NCBI GenBank assembly: GCA_022566265.1
Contig: JADFJG010000016.1
Coordinates: forward strand, 1 to 40,000
DNA length: 40,000 nucleotides
DNA from: Pseudomonadota bacterium
GTDB lineage: Bacteria > Pseudomonadota > Alphaproteobacteria > SMXQ01
Reading direction: 5' to 3'
Shown here: in pieces, positions 9,901-18,438 of the stretch
Layout: the number at the start of each line of letters is the position of its first letter
Position numbering within the stretch: the first letter of the stretch is position 1
The notes under the pieces: model-generated
The model's input: only the letters and a program-made list of their open reading frames with translations
Told to the model about the DNA's origin: nothing
Databases searched by the model: none
Position numbers and translations under genes: made by a program

Positions 9901-10935
9901 CTAACGTGGCAGCGCCTTCACCTCCTTGTCCCACCTTTTGAGCAGGCGCTTGCGTTCGGCCGACGATCCATATTTCTTGAAGTTGTAGTTGATGAGCTTG
10001 ATATCGGCCATCTTCGGCGCTTCCGGCGGTGGCGCGACGCTCGCGTTCGACGGCACCTGATACGCCCTGGCTTTCGGCATGAGCTTCTGGGCACCCGGGC
10101 TCAACGCCCAGTCGACCCATTTCTTGGCGTTTGCGAGGTTGCGGGCGCCCTTGATGATGCTCATCGAGCCGATCTCGAAGCCGGTCCCCTCGCAAGGCGC
10201 CACGGCCTTGATCGGCATGCCCTTGATGACCTGGGTCACCACGTCGTGGAGGAAGGTGATGCCGATGGTGGTCTCGCCGCGGGCGGCCGCCTTGATCGGC
10301 GCCGAGCCGGACTTGGTGTACTGATTGATGTTCTTGTGCAGCGCCTGCAAGAACTTGAACCCCTCATCCTCGCCGAAGAGCTGCACGATGGTGGCGAGCG
10401 TCGTGTAGGACGTGCCGGACGAGTGGGGGCTGGCGATCTGGACCTCTCCCTTGTAGATCGGCTTGGTCAGGTCCTTCCAGCATTTCGGCGCCGGCAGGCC
10501 CTTCTTGGCGAGCAGCTTCGTGTTGTAGCCGAAGCCCAATGCTCCCATATAGATGCCGACCGTTTTGTAACCCGACGTCTTGGCCTGGTTCTGCGCCCAC
10601 GGATGCAACTTGCCCAACATGGGCGACTTGTACATGACGGTCAGGCCCTCCTCGGCGGCCTGGAGGTGAGGGTCGCCGGTGCCACCCCACCAGACATCGC
10701 CCTTCGGGTTTTTCCGTTCGGCATTGATTTGCGCGAAGGTCTCGCCGGAACTCTTGCGCGTCATCGCAACCTTGATCCCGGTGGCCTTTTGGAACTCCTT
10801 GATCACCAACTGGCACCACTCGATCTGCGGGCTGCAGTAAAGAGTTAGCTTCCCCGCCGTCTGGGCCGAGGCGGCCGCCGCGAACATCACGATGACAGCG
10901 GCCAAGGGCGCGCTAAAGCGGATTGATTGCTTCAT
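9901..10935 (-). CDS. periplasmic substrate-binding protein of the AfuA/FbpA family
   Basis: A family 1 extracellular solute-binding protein, 344 residues from ATG 10935, where GGGGAGAG precedes the start; an in-frame start 16 codons earlier is less likely. A signal peptide (residues 1 to about 24, ending ASAQ) leads to a mature domain with TLYCSPQIEWCQ, WGGTGDPHLQAAEEGL and GALGFGYNTKLL. Ferric-binding members usually hold iron with adjacent tyrosines in the C-terminal half; I see no Tyr-Tyr pair there, only single tyrosines (SGTSYTT, NQYTKSGS). This weakens an iron assignment and leaves hexose phosphate, as for AfuA, or another anion possible. It is the first gene of the three-gene import operon. 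Confidence 0.88.
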   Translation of the reverse strand: MKQSIRFSAPLAAVIVMFAAAASAQTAGKLTLYCSPQIEWCQLVIKEFQKATGIKVAMTRKSSGETFAQINAERKNPKGDVWWGGTGDPHLQAAEEGLTVMYKSPMLGKLHPWAQNQAKTSGYKTVGIYMGALGFGYNTKLLAKKGLPAPKCWKDLTKPIYKGEVQIASPHSSGTSYTTLATIVQLFGEDEGFKFLQALHKNINQYTKSGSAPIKAAARGETTIGITFLHDVVTQVIKGMPIKAVAPCEGTGFEIGSMSIIKGARNLANAKKWVDWALSPGAQKLMPKARAYQVPSNASVAPPPEAPKMADIKLINYNFKKYGSSAERKRLLKRWDKEVKALPR

Positions 10936-11271
10936 TTCATCTCTCCCCTGTATATTTATAATTATGACCGGTCCGCCGAACATATCTTCAGCAGGTCAGG
11001 TATGCCGACGTGCCGTGCCGATCTCCCTAAAAAATGTTGGCACTTCGCCTGTTTTTTGTCGCGATTCCAGCGACGTGTCAGACATACACCATGAGTCCTA
11101 TCATACCTGATATTTAATTTCACCCACTTGAAATGCGCCATCATTGGAACAGTGCGTTTGAAATAGGCCCGATTCACGGATGGCCATCGCCAACGGGAGG
11201 CACCGTGGTCGGCGTCATGGCCCGGCCCGAACCTCGAAATCGGTAACCCTTCGACTTTCGATGCCCCAATC
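10936..11271. other. divergent intergenic region with a 9-bp inverted repeat
   Basis: The 336 bases between the importer operon and the divergent phosphatase gene hold no convincing gene. TCAGGTATG at 10996-11004 and its exact reverse complement at 11102-11110 form a widely spaced inverted pair that could be an operator. An A/T-rich stretch just before the binding-protein gene (about 10950-10970) may contain its -10 region. I could not define promoters confidently. Confidence 0.35.
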
Positions 11272-11313
11272 ATGAACGACGATGGAGATGCCCCGATCAT
11301 GAACGACAATGGA
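11260..11313. repeat. 27-bp tandem duplication carrying a start codon
   Basis: Two near-identical 27-base copies (11260-11286 and 11287-11313, two differences) follow each other directly. Each contains an in-frame ATGAACGAC, so the duplication has given the phosphatase gene two candidate start codons nine codons apart. Confidence 0.9.
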
Positions 11314-12093
11314 CTGGAGGCTCGATTCAACGCCGCCCGGGAGATCGCCCGTGATGCCGGTCGTCTCGCCCTCAAGCACTTTCTTCTCCGCGACACCCTC
11401 AAAGTCGAGACCAAGGGGGTCCATGACCTGGTGAGCGAGGCCGACCGTGAGGTCGAAGCGCTGATTTCCAGTCGACTAATGGCGTTGTTTCCCGACGATG
11501 GGTTTATTGGCGAGGAGACGGGTGTCGGGGCAGGGGGGTTGAAGGCAGCCGGGATATGGGTGGTCGACCCGATCGATGGCACCGCCTGTTTCGTTAACGG
11601 CATGCCGTCCTGGTGCGTCTCCATCGCATATGTCGTCGGCGATGATATCGAGATCGGCGTGATCTATGACCCCAACGCGGAAGAGCTGTTCGCCGCGCGA
11701 CGCGGCCACGGCGCGACTTTGAATGACGCGCCGATACGCGCCAGAACGGCGGATAGCTTCAAGGACGGGAGCGTCGGCATCGGCTATTCGCTGCGGGTCG
11801 AGCCGCGGCCGACGTTGAGGGCATTCGAGAGGCTGCTGACCGGCGGCGGCATGTACGTGTGCAACGGCTCGGGTGCGTTGATGCTCGCCTACGTCGCGGC
11901 CGGACGCCTGATCGGCTACTACGAAGCTCATATTAACGCCTGGGACTGTCTCGCCGGCATCGGCCTGATACGGGAGGCTGGCGGCTGGACCAACGACTTT
12001 CTTGCCGATGACGGCCTGATCCACGGCAACGTCATCGCCGTGGGCGCGGCCGGACTGGCCGAGGCCATGCGGCATTTGGCCGGGCTGAATTGA
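11272..12093 (+). CDS. inositol monophosphatase-family sugar or histidinol phosphatase
   Basis: A Mg2+-dependent phosphatase of the IMPase/HisN/FBPase superfamily, 273 residues. The metal-binding motifs are all visible: GEET at residues 80-83, DPIDGT at 99-104, and AWDCLAG with D225. Members dephosphorylate inositol phosphates, histidinol phosphate, fructose 1,6-bisphosphate or 3'-phosphoadenosine 5'-phosphate; the substrate cannot be set from sequence alone. The gene is divergent from the AfuABC-like importer, which would fit a sugar phosphate if that importer moves one (inference). The start is ambiguous because of a 27-bp tandem duplication; ATG 11299 (residue 10) is equally possible and would give 264 residues. 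Confidence 0.88.
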   Translation: MNDDGDAPIMNDNGLEARFNAAREIARDAGRLALKHFLLRDTLKVETKGVHDLVSEADREVEALISSRLMALFPDDGFIGEETGVGAGGLKAAGIWVVDPIDGTACFVNGMPSWCVSIAYVVGDDIEIGVIYDPNAEELFAARRGHGATLNDAPIRARTADSFKDGSVGIGYSLRVEPRPTLRAFERLLTGGGMYVCNGSGALMLAYVAAGRLIGYYEAHINAWDCLAGIGLIREAGGWTNDFLADDGLIHGNVIAVGAAGLAEAMRHLAGLN

Positions 12094-12296
12094 GTCAGTC
12101 GCAGGCTCATATTTCGTCCCGCACGCCGATCCCGTCGAATTTCCTTTGTAACCTCGGCCCTGGCGATGTAAGCAAACCAGGGCTCCGGGAGCAACGGTTC
12201 GCCTTGGGCGGGGGTCTCTGGACCGTCCGATTGGCAAGACAGATAATCCCCGGATAAATCAAGCTATCCGCGATCAGTTCAGCCGCGAAGTGGATC

Positions 12297-15200
12297 GTGC
12301 AGCCGCTCAGACCGATCAACCGATTGTTAATCGCGAATCGCAGTGAAATTGCGATCCGCGTGATGCGGGCGGCGACCGAGGCCGGCATCTCGACGGTCGC
12401 CGTTTATTCCCAAGAGGACAAGCTGGCGCTCCACCGCTTCAAGGCGGACCAGAGCTACCGGATCGGCGCCGGGCTGGGGCCGGTGGAGGCCTATCTGTCG
12501 ATCGATGAGATGTTGCGCGTGGCGAGCCTGTCGGGCGCCGACGCGATCCATCCCGGTTACGGTTTCCTGTCCGAAAAACCGGAGTTCGCCGAGGCCTGCG
12601 CGGCGGCCGGGTTGGTGTTCATCGGCCCCTCGCCCGAGACCATGCGGGCGCTGGGCGACAAGGTTTCGGCGCGCCGGCTGGCCGAGGAAGCCGGTGTGCC
12701 GGTGGTGGCGGCGACCGGAGTGCTGCCAAATGATGAGGCCGAAATCAAGAAACTCGCCGGCGCCGTCGGCTATCCATTGATGCTGAAGGCCAGTTGGGGC
12801 GGCGGCGGCCGGGGCATGCGCGAGATCGAGGGCGAAGCCGACTTGGCGCGCGAGGTCGAGGCCGGCCGGCGCGAGGCGCAAGCGGCGTTTGGCCGCGACG
12901 AGGTCTACCTCGAGAGGCTCATCCGCCGGGCCCGTCACGTCGAGGTGCAGATCCTTGGCGATGAACACGGCAACATCGTCCATCTCTTCGAACGCGATTG
13001 TTCGATCCAGCGCCGTAACCAGAAGGTGGTCGAGCGGGCGCCGGCGCCGTACCTGGACGATGCCCGGAGGGACGAGTTGTGCGAGGCGGCGCTCCGTCTC
13101 GCCCGTCACGTCGGCTATCTCGGCGCCGGCACGGTCGAGTTCCTGATGGATATGGATACCGGCGGCTTCTTCTTCATCGAGGTCAACCCGCGGATCCAGG
13201 TCGAGCACACGGTCACCGAGCAAGTCACCGGCATCGATATCGTCAAGGCGCAGATCCGCTTGGCCCAGGGCGCCAAGATCGGCGCGCCAGAATCAGGCGT
13301 GCCGGCGCAGGACGACATCCGGCTCAATGGCCATGCCATCCAATGCCGCATCACCACCGAGGATCCGGAAGCCGACTTCGCGCCCGATTACGGCCGTATC
13401 GCCGCTTACCGCGGGGCCACCGGCTTCGGCATCCGTCTCGATGGCGGCACCGCGTACTCGGGCGCCGTGATCACCCCCTACTATGACTCGCTGCTCGAGA
13501 AGGTCACCGCCTGGGCGCCGACACCCGGGGAAGCCATCGACCGCATGGATCGGGCGCTGCGCGAGTTCCGCATCCGTGGCGTGGCGACCAATCTGGTCTT
13601 TCTCGAGGGCCTGATAAACCACCCGCGCTTCCGGGCGGCGGACTATACGACCCGCTTCATCGACGAGACGCCGGAGCTGTTCCATTTTCCCCGGCGCCGC
13701 GACCGGGCTTCCCGCCTGCTGCGCTTCATCGCCGAGGTGACGGTCAACGGCAACCCGGAGGTCATCGGACGGCCGGAGCCCAAACCGGGATCGCCGCCGC
13801 AATTGCCGCCCGGCGTGGGGCAGGCGGCGAACGAGGGGTCGCGCCGGCTTCTCGAGCGCCTGGGGCCCGAGGGTCTCGCCCAATGGATGCTCGATCAAGA
13901 GCGGGTGCTGATCACCGACACCACCATGCGTGACGCCCATCAGTCGCTTCTCGCCACCCGCATGCGCTCCTTCGACATGGTACAGGTGGCCGACGCTTAT
14001 GCCGGCGCCCTGGGTGATCTGTTTTCGGTGGAATGCTGGGGCGGCGCGACGTTCGACGTCGCCATGCGTTTCCTCAAGGAGGATCCGTGGGACCGGCTGA
14101 TCGATTTGCGGGCGCGCATTCCCAACATTTTGTTGCAGATGCTGCTGCGCGGGTCCAACGCGGTCGGTTACAGAAACTACCCCGACAACGCGGTGCGTTA
14201 CTTCGTGGCCCAAGCCGCGGCGTCGGGGGTCGATCTGTTCCGCGTCTTCGACGCCAACAACTGGGTCGAGAACATGCGCGTGGCGATGGATGCGGTGCTC
14301 GAGGCCGGCAAGCTGTGCGAAGCGGCGATCTGCTACACCGGCGACCTCTTCGATCCGGCGCGGGCCAAATACGACCTCGAATACTATGTCGATATGGCCA
14401 GGGAACTGGCCGCCGCCGGGGCCCACATCCTCTGCGTCAAGGACATGGCCGGGGTGTGCAAGCCGGCCGCCGCCAAGAAGCTGATATCGACCCTGAAACA
14501 GGAGGTGGGTCTGCCGGTCCACTTCCACACCCACGACACCAGCGGCGCCGGCGGCGCCAGTGTGTTGGCGGCGGCCGAGGCCGGCGTCGATGCCGTCGAC
14601 CTCGCCTTCGACTCGCTCAGCGGCATGACCTCCCAGCCCAACCTGGGCTCGATCGCGGCGGCGCTTCGCGACACCGAACGCGACACCCGATTGGATGACG
14701 GCACCATCCGCGCCTTTTCCAATTACTGGGAGCAGGTGCGCCGCCAGTACCGGGCCTTCGAGCCCGACATCAGGGCCGGCGCGTCGGAAGTCTATCTGCA
14801 CGAGATGCCGGGAGGGCAATTCACCAATTTGAAGGAGCAGGCCCGGGCGCTCGGCCTCGAGGACCGTTGGCACGACGTCGCCCAGGCTTACGCCGACGTG
14901 AACAAGATGTTCGGCGATATCATCAAGGTGACACCGACTTCGAAGGTCGTCGGCGACATGGCGCTCTACATGGTCATGAGCGACCTGACGCCGGCGGATG
15001 TCCTCGATCCGGAGAAGGAGATTTCCTTCCCCGAGTCGGTGATCGCGCTGTTCCGCGGCGAGCTCGGCCAGGTGCCGGGCGGCCTTCCCGCCGACTTGCA
15101 GGCGAAGGTGCTCAAGGGCGAGGCGCCGATGACCGGCCGCCCCGGCGCGGCCTTGGAGCCGGTGGATATGGACGCCGCGCGGGGCGAAGTCGAGAAGGCC

Positions 15201-15764
15201 ACCGGCCGTCAGGCCAGTGACACCGATCTCGCCTCTTACCTCATGTATCCCGAGGTCTTTTGCGAATATGCCAAGGCGCGGCGAAGCTACGGCCGCCTGG
15301 ACGTGTTGCCGACGCCCACCTTCTTCTACGGCTTGGCGCCCGGCCAGGAGATCGCCGTCGATATCGATCCCGGCAAGACGCTGGTGATCAGTTGCCTGGC
15401 CATAGGCGATGCCCGCGCCGACGGCGAGCGGGAGGTTTTCTTCGAGCTCAATGGCCAGCCCCGCAGGGTCCGGGTGACCGACCGAAGCCTGGCGCCCGAG
15501 GTCCCCGCCCGCGCCCAGGCCGAGGAAGGCAACCCGGCCCATATCGGCGCGCCGATGCCGGGGGTGGTGACGACCGTCGCGGTCAGCGAAGGCCAGGCGG
15601 TAAGGCCCGGGGACGTGCTGTTGACCCTGGAAGCGATGAAAATGGAAGCCGCGATCCGCGCCGATCATGCCGGCACCATCGCCCGCATCGTCGCCCCGGT
15701 CGGCACCCAGGTCGAAGCCAAAGACCTGCTGATCGAGTTGCAGGTGCAGGAACCAGGGGATTAG
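12297..15764 (+). CDS. pyc: pyruvate carboxylase
   Basis: A full-length single-chain pyruvate carboxylase, 1155 residues, making oxaloacetate from pyruvate, bicarbonate and ATP with biotin. Domains in order: biotin carboxylase (1 to about 460; INRLLIANRSEIAIR, GGGGRGMR and EVNPRIQVEH), carboxyltransferase (about 545-815; TTMRDAHQSLLATRMRS, and the metal-site lysine in CVKDMAGVCKP), the allosteric/tetramerisation linker, and a biotin carrier domain with EAMKMEA, biotin on K1115. The GTG at 12297 is the best start by length, although no good ribosome site precedes it. The gene stands alone, 200 bases after the phosphatase gene. A weak ATCCCG/CGGGAT inverted pair followed by T-rich sequence lies just downstream (about 15773-15810), but I do not call it a terminator. 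Confidence 0.97.
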   Translation: MQPLRPINRLLIANRSEIAIRVMRAATEAGISTVAVYSQEDKLALHRFKADQSYRIGAGLGPVEAYLSIDEMLRVASLSGADAIHPGYGFLSEKPEFAEACAAAGLVFIGPSPETMRALGDKVSARRLAEEAGVPVVAATGVLPNDEAEIKKLAGAVGYPLMLKASWGGGGRGMREIEGEADLAREVEAGRREAQAAFGRDEVYLERLIRRARHVEVQILGDEHGNIVHLFERDCSIQRRNQKVVERAPAPYLDDARRDELCEAALRLARHVGYLGAGTVEFLMDMDTGGFFFIEVNPRIQVEHTVTEQVTGIDIVKAQIRLAQGAKIGAPESGVPAQDDIRLNGHAIQCRITTEDPEADFAPDYGRIAAYRGATGFGIRLDGGTAYSGAVITPYYDSLLEKVTAWAPTPGEAIDRMDRALREFRIRGVATNLVFLEGLINHPRFRAADYTTRFIDETPELFHFPRRRDRASRLLRFIAEVTVNGNPEVIGRPEPKPGSPPQLPPGVGQAANEGSRRLLERLGPEGLAQWMLDQERVLITDTTMRDAHQSLLATRMRSFDMVQVADAYAGALGDLFSVECWGGATFDVAMRFLKEDPWDRLIDLRARIPNILLQMLLRGSNAVGYRNYPDNAVRYFVAQAAASGVDLFRVFDANNWVENMRVAMDAVLEAGKLCEAAICYTGDLFDPARAKYDLEYYVDMARELAAAGAHILCVKDMAGVCKPAAAKKLISTLKQEVGLPVHFHTHDTSGAGGASVLAAAEAGVDAVDLAFDSLSGMTSQPNLGSIAAALRDTERDTRLDDGTIRAFSNYWEQVRRQYRAFEPDIRAGASEVYLHEMPGGQFTNLKEQARALGLEDRWHDVAQAYADVNKMFGDIIKVTPTSKVVGDMALYMVMSDLTPADVLDPEKEISFPESVIALFRGELGQVPGGLPADLQAKVLKGEAPMTGRPGAALEPVDMDAARGEVEKATGRQASDTDLASYLMYPEVFCEYAKARRSYGRLDVLPTPTFFYGLAPGQEIAVDIDPGKTLVISCLAIGDARADGEREVFFELNGQPRRVRVTDRSLAPEVPARAQAEEGNPAHIGAPMPGVVTTVAVSEGQAVRPGDVLLTLEAMKMEAAIRADHAGTIARIVAPVGTQVEAKDLLIELQVQEPGD

Positions 15765-16156
15765 GGCATTATCCCGCCAGATGGTATCGTTTGACCGGGA
15801 TTATTTTGTGCCTGCTTTCATGGGAGGGTGGCACATCTGACGGCCTTGCGGGTTTTTCGGCTATGTGCGGCCGGCCCCTTTGCCGCCATGACGGCGGCCC
15901 ATCCAGTAGCATCCAGGTCGCCCGACAGGACAGGTGTGTGCCGCGCAGTTCGAAGTGCGCCCTCGAAGTGCGCCCTCACGGTGCGAAATGGTCACGGGGC
16001 CGGGTTTCTCATCGCCAAATCAGCTCGATCAAGAGCGGACCACGGCCTATGGTGACAGCTCAGGGCCGAATTCGCGGTCGGATGCCCATTGTGCTATCAT
16101 TGTCGGCGACTTGGGAGAGCCACCCGGGAAATGTCGGTTTAAAGGAGTTGTTGAGT
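15765..16156. other. intergenic region with a 13-bp tandem repeat
   Basis: There is no convincing gene in these 392 bases. TCGAAGTGCGCCC is repeated exactly at 15950-15962 and 15963-15975. The short open frames here have no ribosome sites and no recognisable products. The pyruvate carboxylase +1 frame runs through this region into the aminotransferase, but it is not coding here. Confidence 0.5.
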
Positions 16157-17398
16157 ATGGATCTTCGACTCGGCGATCACGGTGCGGTCGATGATGAACA
16201 GAACCTATCTGGTGGGGGAGTCGAGCCCACAAACGGGCGGGTCAGCGACCTGGACGAGTCCCGGGCTTTCGGGGAACGCTGGACGTGCAGGCGGGCCTTA
16301 AACGCGAGCTTAACGCTTAGCCGCGGCGAAGGAACAACCGAAGAATTCACCGATTTGAGTAGTTCTTATGGGGCCGTGAACTTCGGCCATTGCAACGAAG
16401 ACATTTGTCTTCCAGCGCATCCGAAGTCCGATCTGGTCGCCGGAGTCTACCCGCCCGAAGCCGAGAGATTCGCTCGGTGGCTGACGGATGTTCTCGGTGT
16501 GAGCACCTTCAAGGTGCTTTTCCAAGTGGGGGGCAGTTTTGCCGTAAGCACGGCACTGGCGCTTGCGCAGCGCCACCGTCCGGGGAAAATTCTCGCCATC
16601 GAAGGCGGGTTTCACGGCCTCGGCCTCGATTCACTCAGCGTGACCACGGCGCAGCGGTCTTTTGCCCTGCAGGAAACGCCGCTCCGGCAAGCTCTTGATT
16701 CGTTCGTCGATATCCTCGCGCCCGGCGAGACCGGCATTGATTGGTCCGGCGTCTCCTGTCTGATATTCGAACCCATCCAAGGCGCTCGGGGGTATGTGCC
16801 GCTCGATGCCCATTGGCTTCAAGGCCTATGCGCGCAAGCCAAAAATGCCGGGGTCACCGTCATCGCCGATGAAATTCAGTGTGGGTATTACCGTTTCGGC
16901 GACTTCAGTGTCGCGAAGAAATGGGGGCTGAACCCCGATGTCCTGTTGTTCAGTAAGTCGATGACCAACGGGCTTTATCCGTATTCCGCCGTCGTCTACC
17001 GCCAGACACTCGAAGTGGGTATCGGCGAAGGCATGGTTCTCGCCCATACCTTTCAGACCTCCGCGCTCGGCTGTTATGCCGCTTGCGCGGTCGCCGATTA
17101 CATCGACACCCACGATGTGAAAGCCGATTGCCGCCGCGTCGCCGTGCCTCTCGCCGAGGCCGCCGCCAGCATAGCGGAATCGGGCCGGGCGCGGGAAATT
17201 TACCAGCTTGGCCCCAGTCTATCGTTTCGCCCGGTGATAAATGCCGGCGACCTCGTCAAGGCGTGTTTCGCCGACCGGGTGTTAATTCTCGGGGGGGGTA
17301 TGGACGGCGAACGCATCCGGATTGCGCCGCCGTTGACCATTGAAACCGAGGTCTTACGGCGGGCGCTGGAGATTCTGTTATCGAGGCTGAGCGCATAG
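16157..17398 (+). CDS. class III PLP-dependent aminotransferase, substrate unknown
   Basis: A fold-type I, class III aminotransferase of 413 residues. The cofactor-binding Asp is D238 in DEIQCGYYRFG and the Schiff-base lysine K267 in LLFSKSMTNGLYPYSA. FNGGFHG-like phosphate contacts appear as EGGFHGLGLDS, and HTFQTSALGC is in the expected later position. I set the start at ATG 16157 because AAAGGAG lies nine bases upstream; the same frame extends another 900 bases upstream but only as a shadow of pyruvate carboxylase. The first 60 residues are poorly conserved. Its codon use is less GC-rich than that of its neighbours and a tRNA fragment follows directly, so horizontal acquisition is possible. 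No neighbour hints at the substrate. Confidence 0.85.
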   Translation: MDLRLGDHGAVDDEQNLSGGGVEPTNGRVSDLDESRAFGERWTCRRALNASLTLSRGEGTTEEFTDLSSSYGAVNFGHCNEDICLPAHPKSDLVAGVYPPEAERFARWLTDVLGVSTFKVLFQVGGSFAVSTALALAQRHRPGKILAIEGGFHGLGLDSLSVTTAQRSFALQETPLRQALDSFVDILAPGETGIDWSGVSCLIFEPIQGARGYVPLDAHWLQGLCAQAKNAGVTVIADEIQCGYYRFGDFSVAKKWGLNPDVLLFSKSMTNGLYPYSAVVYRQTLEVGIGEGMVLAHTFQTSALGCYAACAVADYIDTHDVKADCRRVAVPLAEAAASIAESGRAREIYQLGPSLSFRPVINAGDLVKACFADRVLILGGGMDGERIRIAPPLTIETEVLRRALEILLSRLSA

Positions 17399-17404
17399 GA
17401 GGCG

Positions 17405-17454
17405 TGGCGCGCCCGGCAGGATTCGAACCTGTGACCCCAGGATTGGGAATCCTG
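17405..17454 (-). pseudogene. 3' half of a tRNA (anticodon arm to CCA), probable att remnant
   Basis: Read on the minus strand, 17454-17405 gives an anticodon stem-loop (stem CAGGA/TCCTG, loop TTCCCAA), a variable loop, a T arm with GGTTCGAATCC, an acceptor strand CGGGCGC, discriminator G and CCA. The acceptor and T arm resemble tRNA-Arg, whose 5' strand would be GCGCCCG. The loop has CCC where an Arg tRNA of this kind would have CCT. No D arm or matching 5' acceptor strand lies upstream. Such 3' fragments are what site-specific integration into a tRNA gene leaves behind. No integrase is present in the window. Confidence 0.6.
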
Positions 17455-17476
17455 TTTTAAACGGCTTCAGATCCCC

Positions 17477-17518
17477 GCCAGTGCCTTTCCCCCTTTAGCC
17501 AGTGCCTTTCCCCCTTTA
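17477..17518. repeat. 21-bp perfect tandem duplication
   Basis: Two exact 21-base copies starting GCCAGTGCC and ending CCCTTTA lie at 17477-17497 and 17498-17518. They sit between the tRNA fragment and the molybdenum hydroxylase operon. Confidence 0.9.
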
Positions 17519-17568
17519 GAATGAGGAACCACAATTCGATAATGTCGATTGTAAGGGAGAGCCTGTTC

Positions 17569-18438
17569 ATGGACGAGTTGCGTTATGAGGCCCCGGAAAC
17601 GCTCGACGCGGCGGTGGCGTTGCTCGCCGGCGCCGATGGCGACGCCCGGATATTGGCCGGCGGCACCGATGTCCTGGTGCTGCTCCATTGCGATATGATC
17701 GAGCCCGACCTGCTGATCGACATCAAGAAGATACCGGAGCTGACCGGCATCGCGGAAGAGGACGGCGGCTTTCGCGTCGGCGCCGCGGTCTCGGCGATGG
17801 AACTGGTCGAGCACGATGCGTTCCCCAAGGCCTGGCCCGGCGTCGTCGAGGGGGTCAAGCTGATCGGCTCCATCCAGATCAAGGGGCGCGCCACCATGGG
17901 CGGCAATGTCTGCAACGCCTCGCCGGCGGCGGACAGCGTGCCCGCCCTGATCGCCGCCGGCGCCATCGGCACCATCGTCGGGCCCGATGGCAGGCGCGAC
18001 GTGCCGGTCGAGGACATCGCCACCGCTCCCGGCCAGACCTCGCTGGGCAAGGGCGAGATCCTGGTCTCCTTCCTGTTCCCGCCGCGCCCGCCCCATTCGG
18101 GCGACGCCTACCGGCGCTTCACGCCCCGGACCGAGATGGATATCGCCGTGGTCGGCGTCGGCATCAGCCTGACGCTCGATGACGGCGGCACGTGCACCGC
18201 GGCCAGGGTGGTGCTTGGCGCCGTCGCCGCGCGGGCGCTGCTGGTCGCCGACGCGGCGGCGGTACTGATCGGCACCCCGCTCGATGAAGCGGCGCTCGAG
18301 CGCCTGGCGGCGGTGGCGAGCGCCGCCTGCCGGCCGATCGACGACAAGCGCGGCACCAAGGAATTCCGCATCAAGGTCGCCGGCGTGCTGGCCAGGCGGG
18401 TGGCGCAAGACGCGTATGAGAGAGCGAGGGGGAACTGA
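17569..18438 (+). CDS. molybdenum hydroxylase FAD-binding medium subunit (CoxM/XdhB-like)
   Basis: The FAD subunit of a xanthine-oxidase-family molybdenum hydroxylase, 289 residues. It passes electrons from the iron-sulphur subunit to the final acceptor. The flavin motifs are LAGGTDVLVLL (about residues 27-37) and the TMGGNVCNASPAADS block (about 110-124). The start is ATG 17569 (MDELRYEAPETL), with AAGGGAG nine bases upstream; a frame extension of 16 codons has no support. There is no inserted 4Fe-4S domain of the 4-hydroxybenzoyl-CoA reductase kind. It is the first of three overlapping subunit genes and its stop overlaps the next start by one base. Confidence 0.92.
   Translation: MDELRYEAPETLDAAVALLAGADGDARILAGGTDVLVLLHCDMIEPDLLIDIKKIPELTGIAEEDGGFRVGAAVSAMELVEHDAFPKAWPGVVEGVKLIGSIQIKGRATMGGNVCNASPAADSVPALIAAGAIGTIVGPDGRRDVPVEDIATAPGQTSLGKGEILVSFLFPPRPPHSGDAYRRFTPRTEMDIAVVGVGISLTLDDGGTCTAARVVLGAVAARALLVADAAAVLIGTPLDEAALERLAAVASAACRPIDDKRGTKEFRIKVAGVLARRVAQDAYERARGN

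Noticed and set aside
13293-15668. 791-codon open frame antisense to pyruvate carboxylase
   Set aside because: It is a shadow caused by GC-rich codon use; the product is a His/Gly/Arg-rich chain with no recognisable domain, while the plus strand encodes an intact conserved enzyme.
15770-15815. Terminator after pyruvate carboxylase
   Set aside because: The ATCCCG/CGGGAT pair is only six bases long with a large loop and an interrupted T tract.
15260-16156. Long upstream extension of the aminotransferase frame, resembling a fusion with pyruvate carboxylase
   Set aside because: The extension is a +1-frame shadow of pyruvate carboxylase plus intergenic sequence; a good ribosome site and family homology begin at 16157.
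17405-17480. Complete tRNA gene
   Set aside because: The 26 bases upstream of the anticodon stem give no D arm and do not pair with the acceptor 3' strand, so only a 3' fragment is supported.
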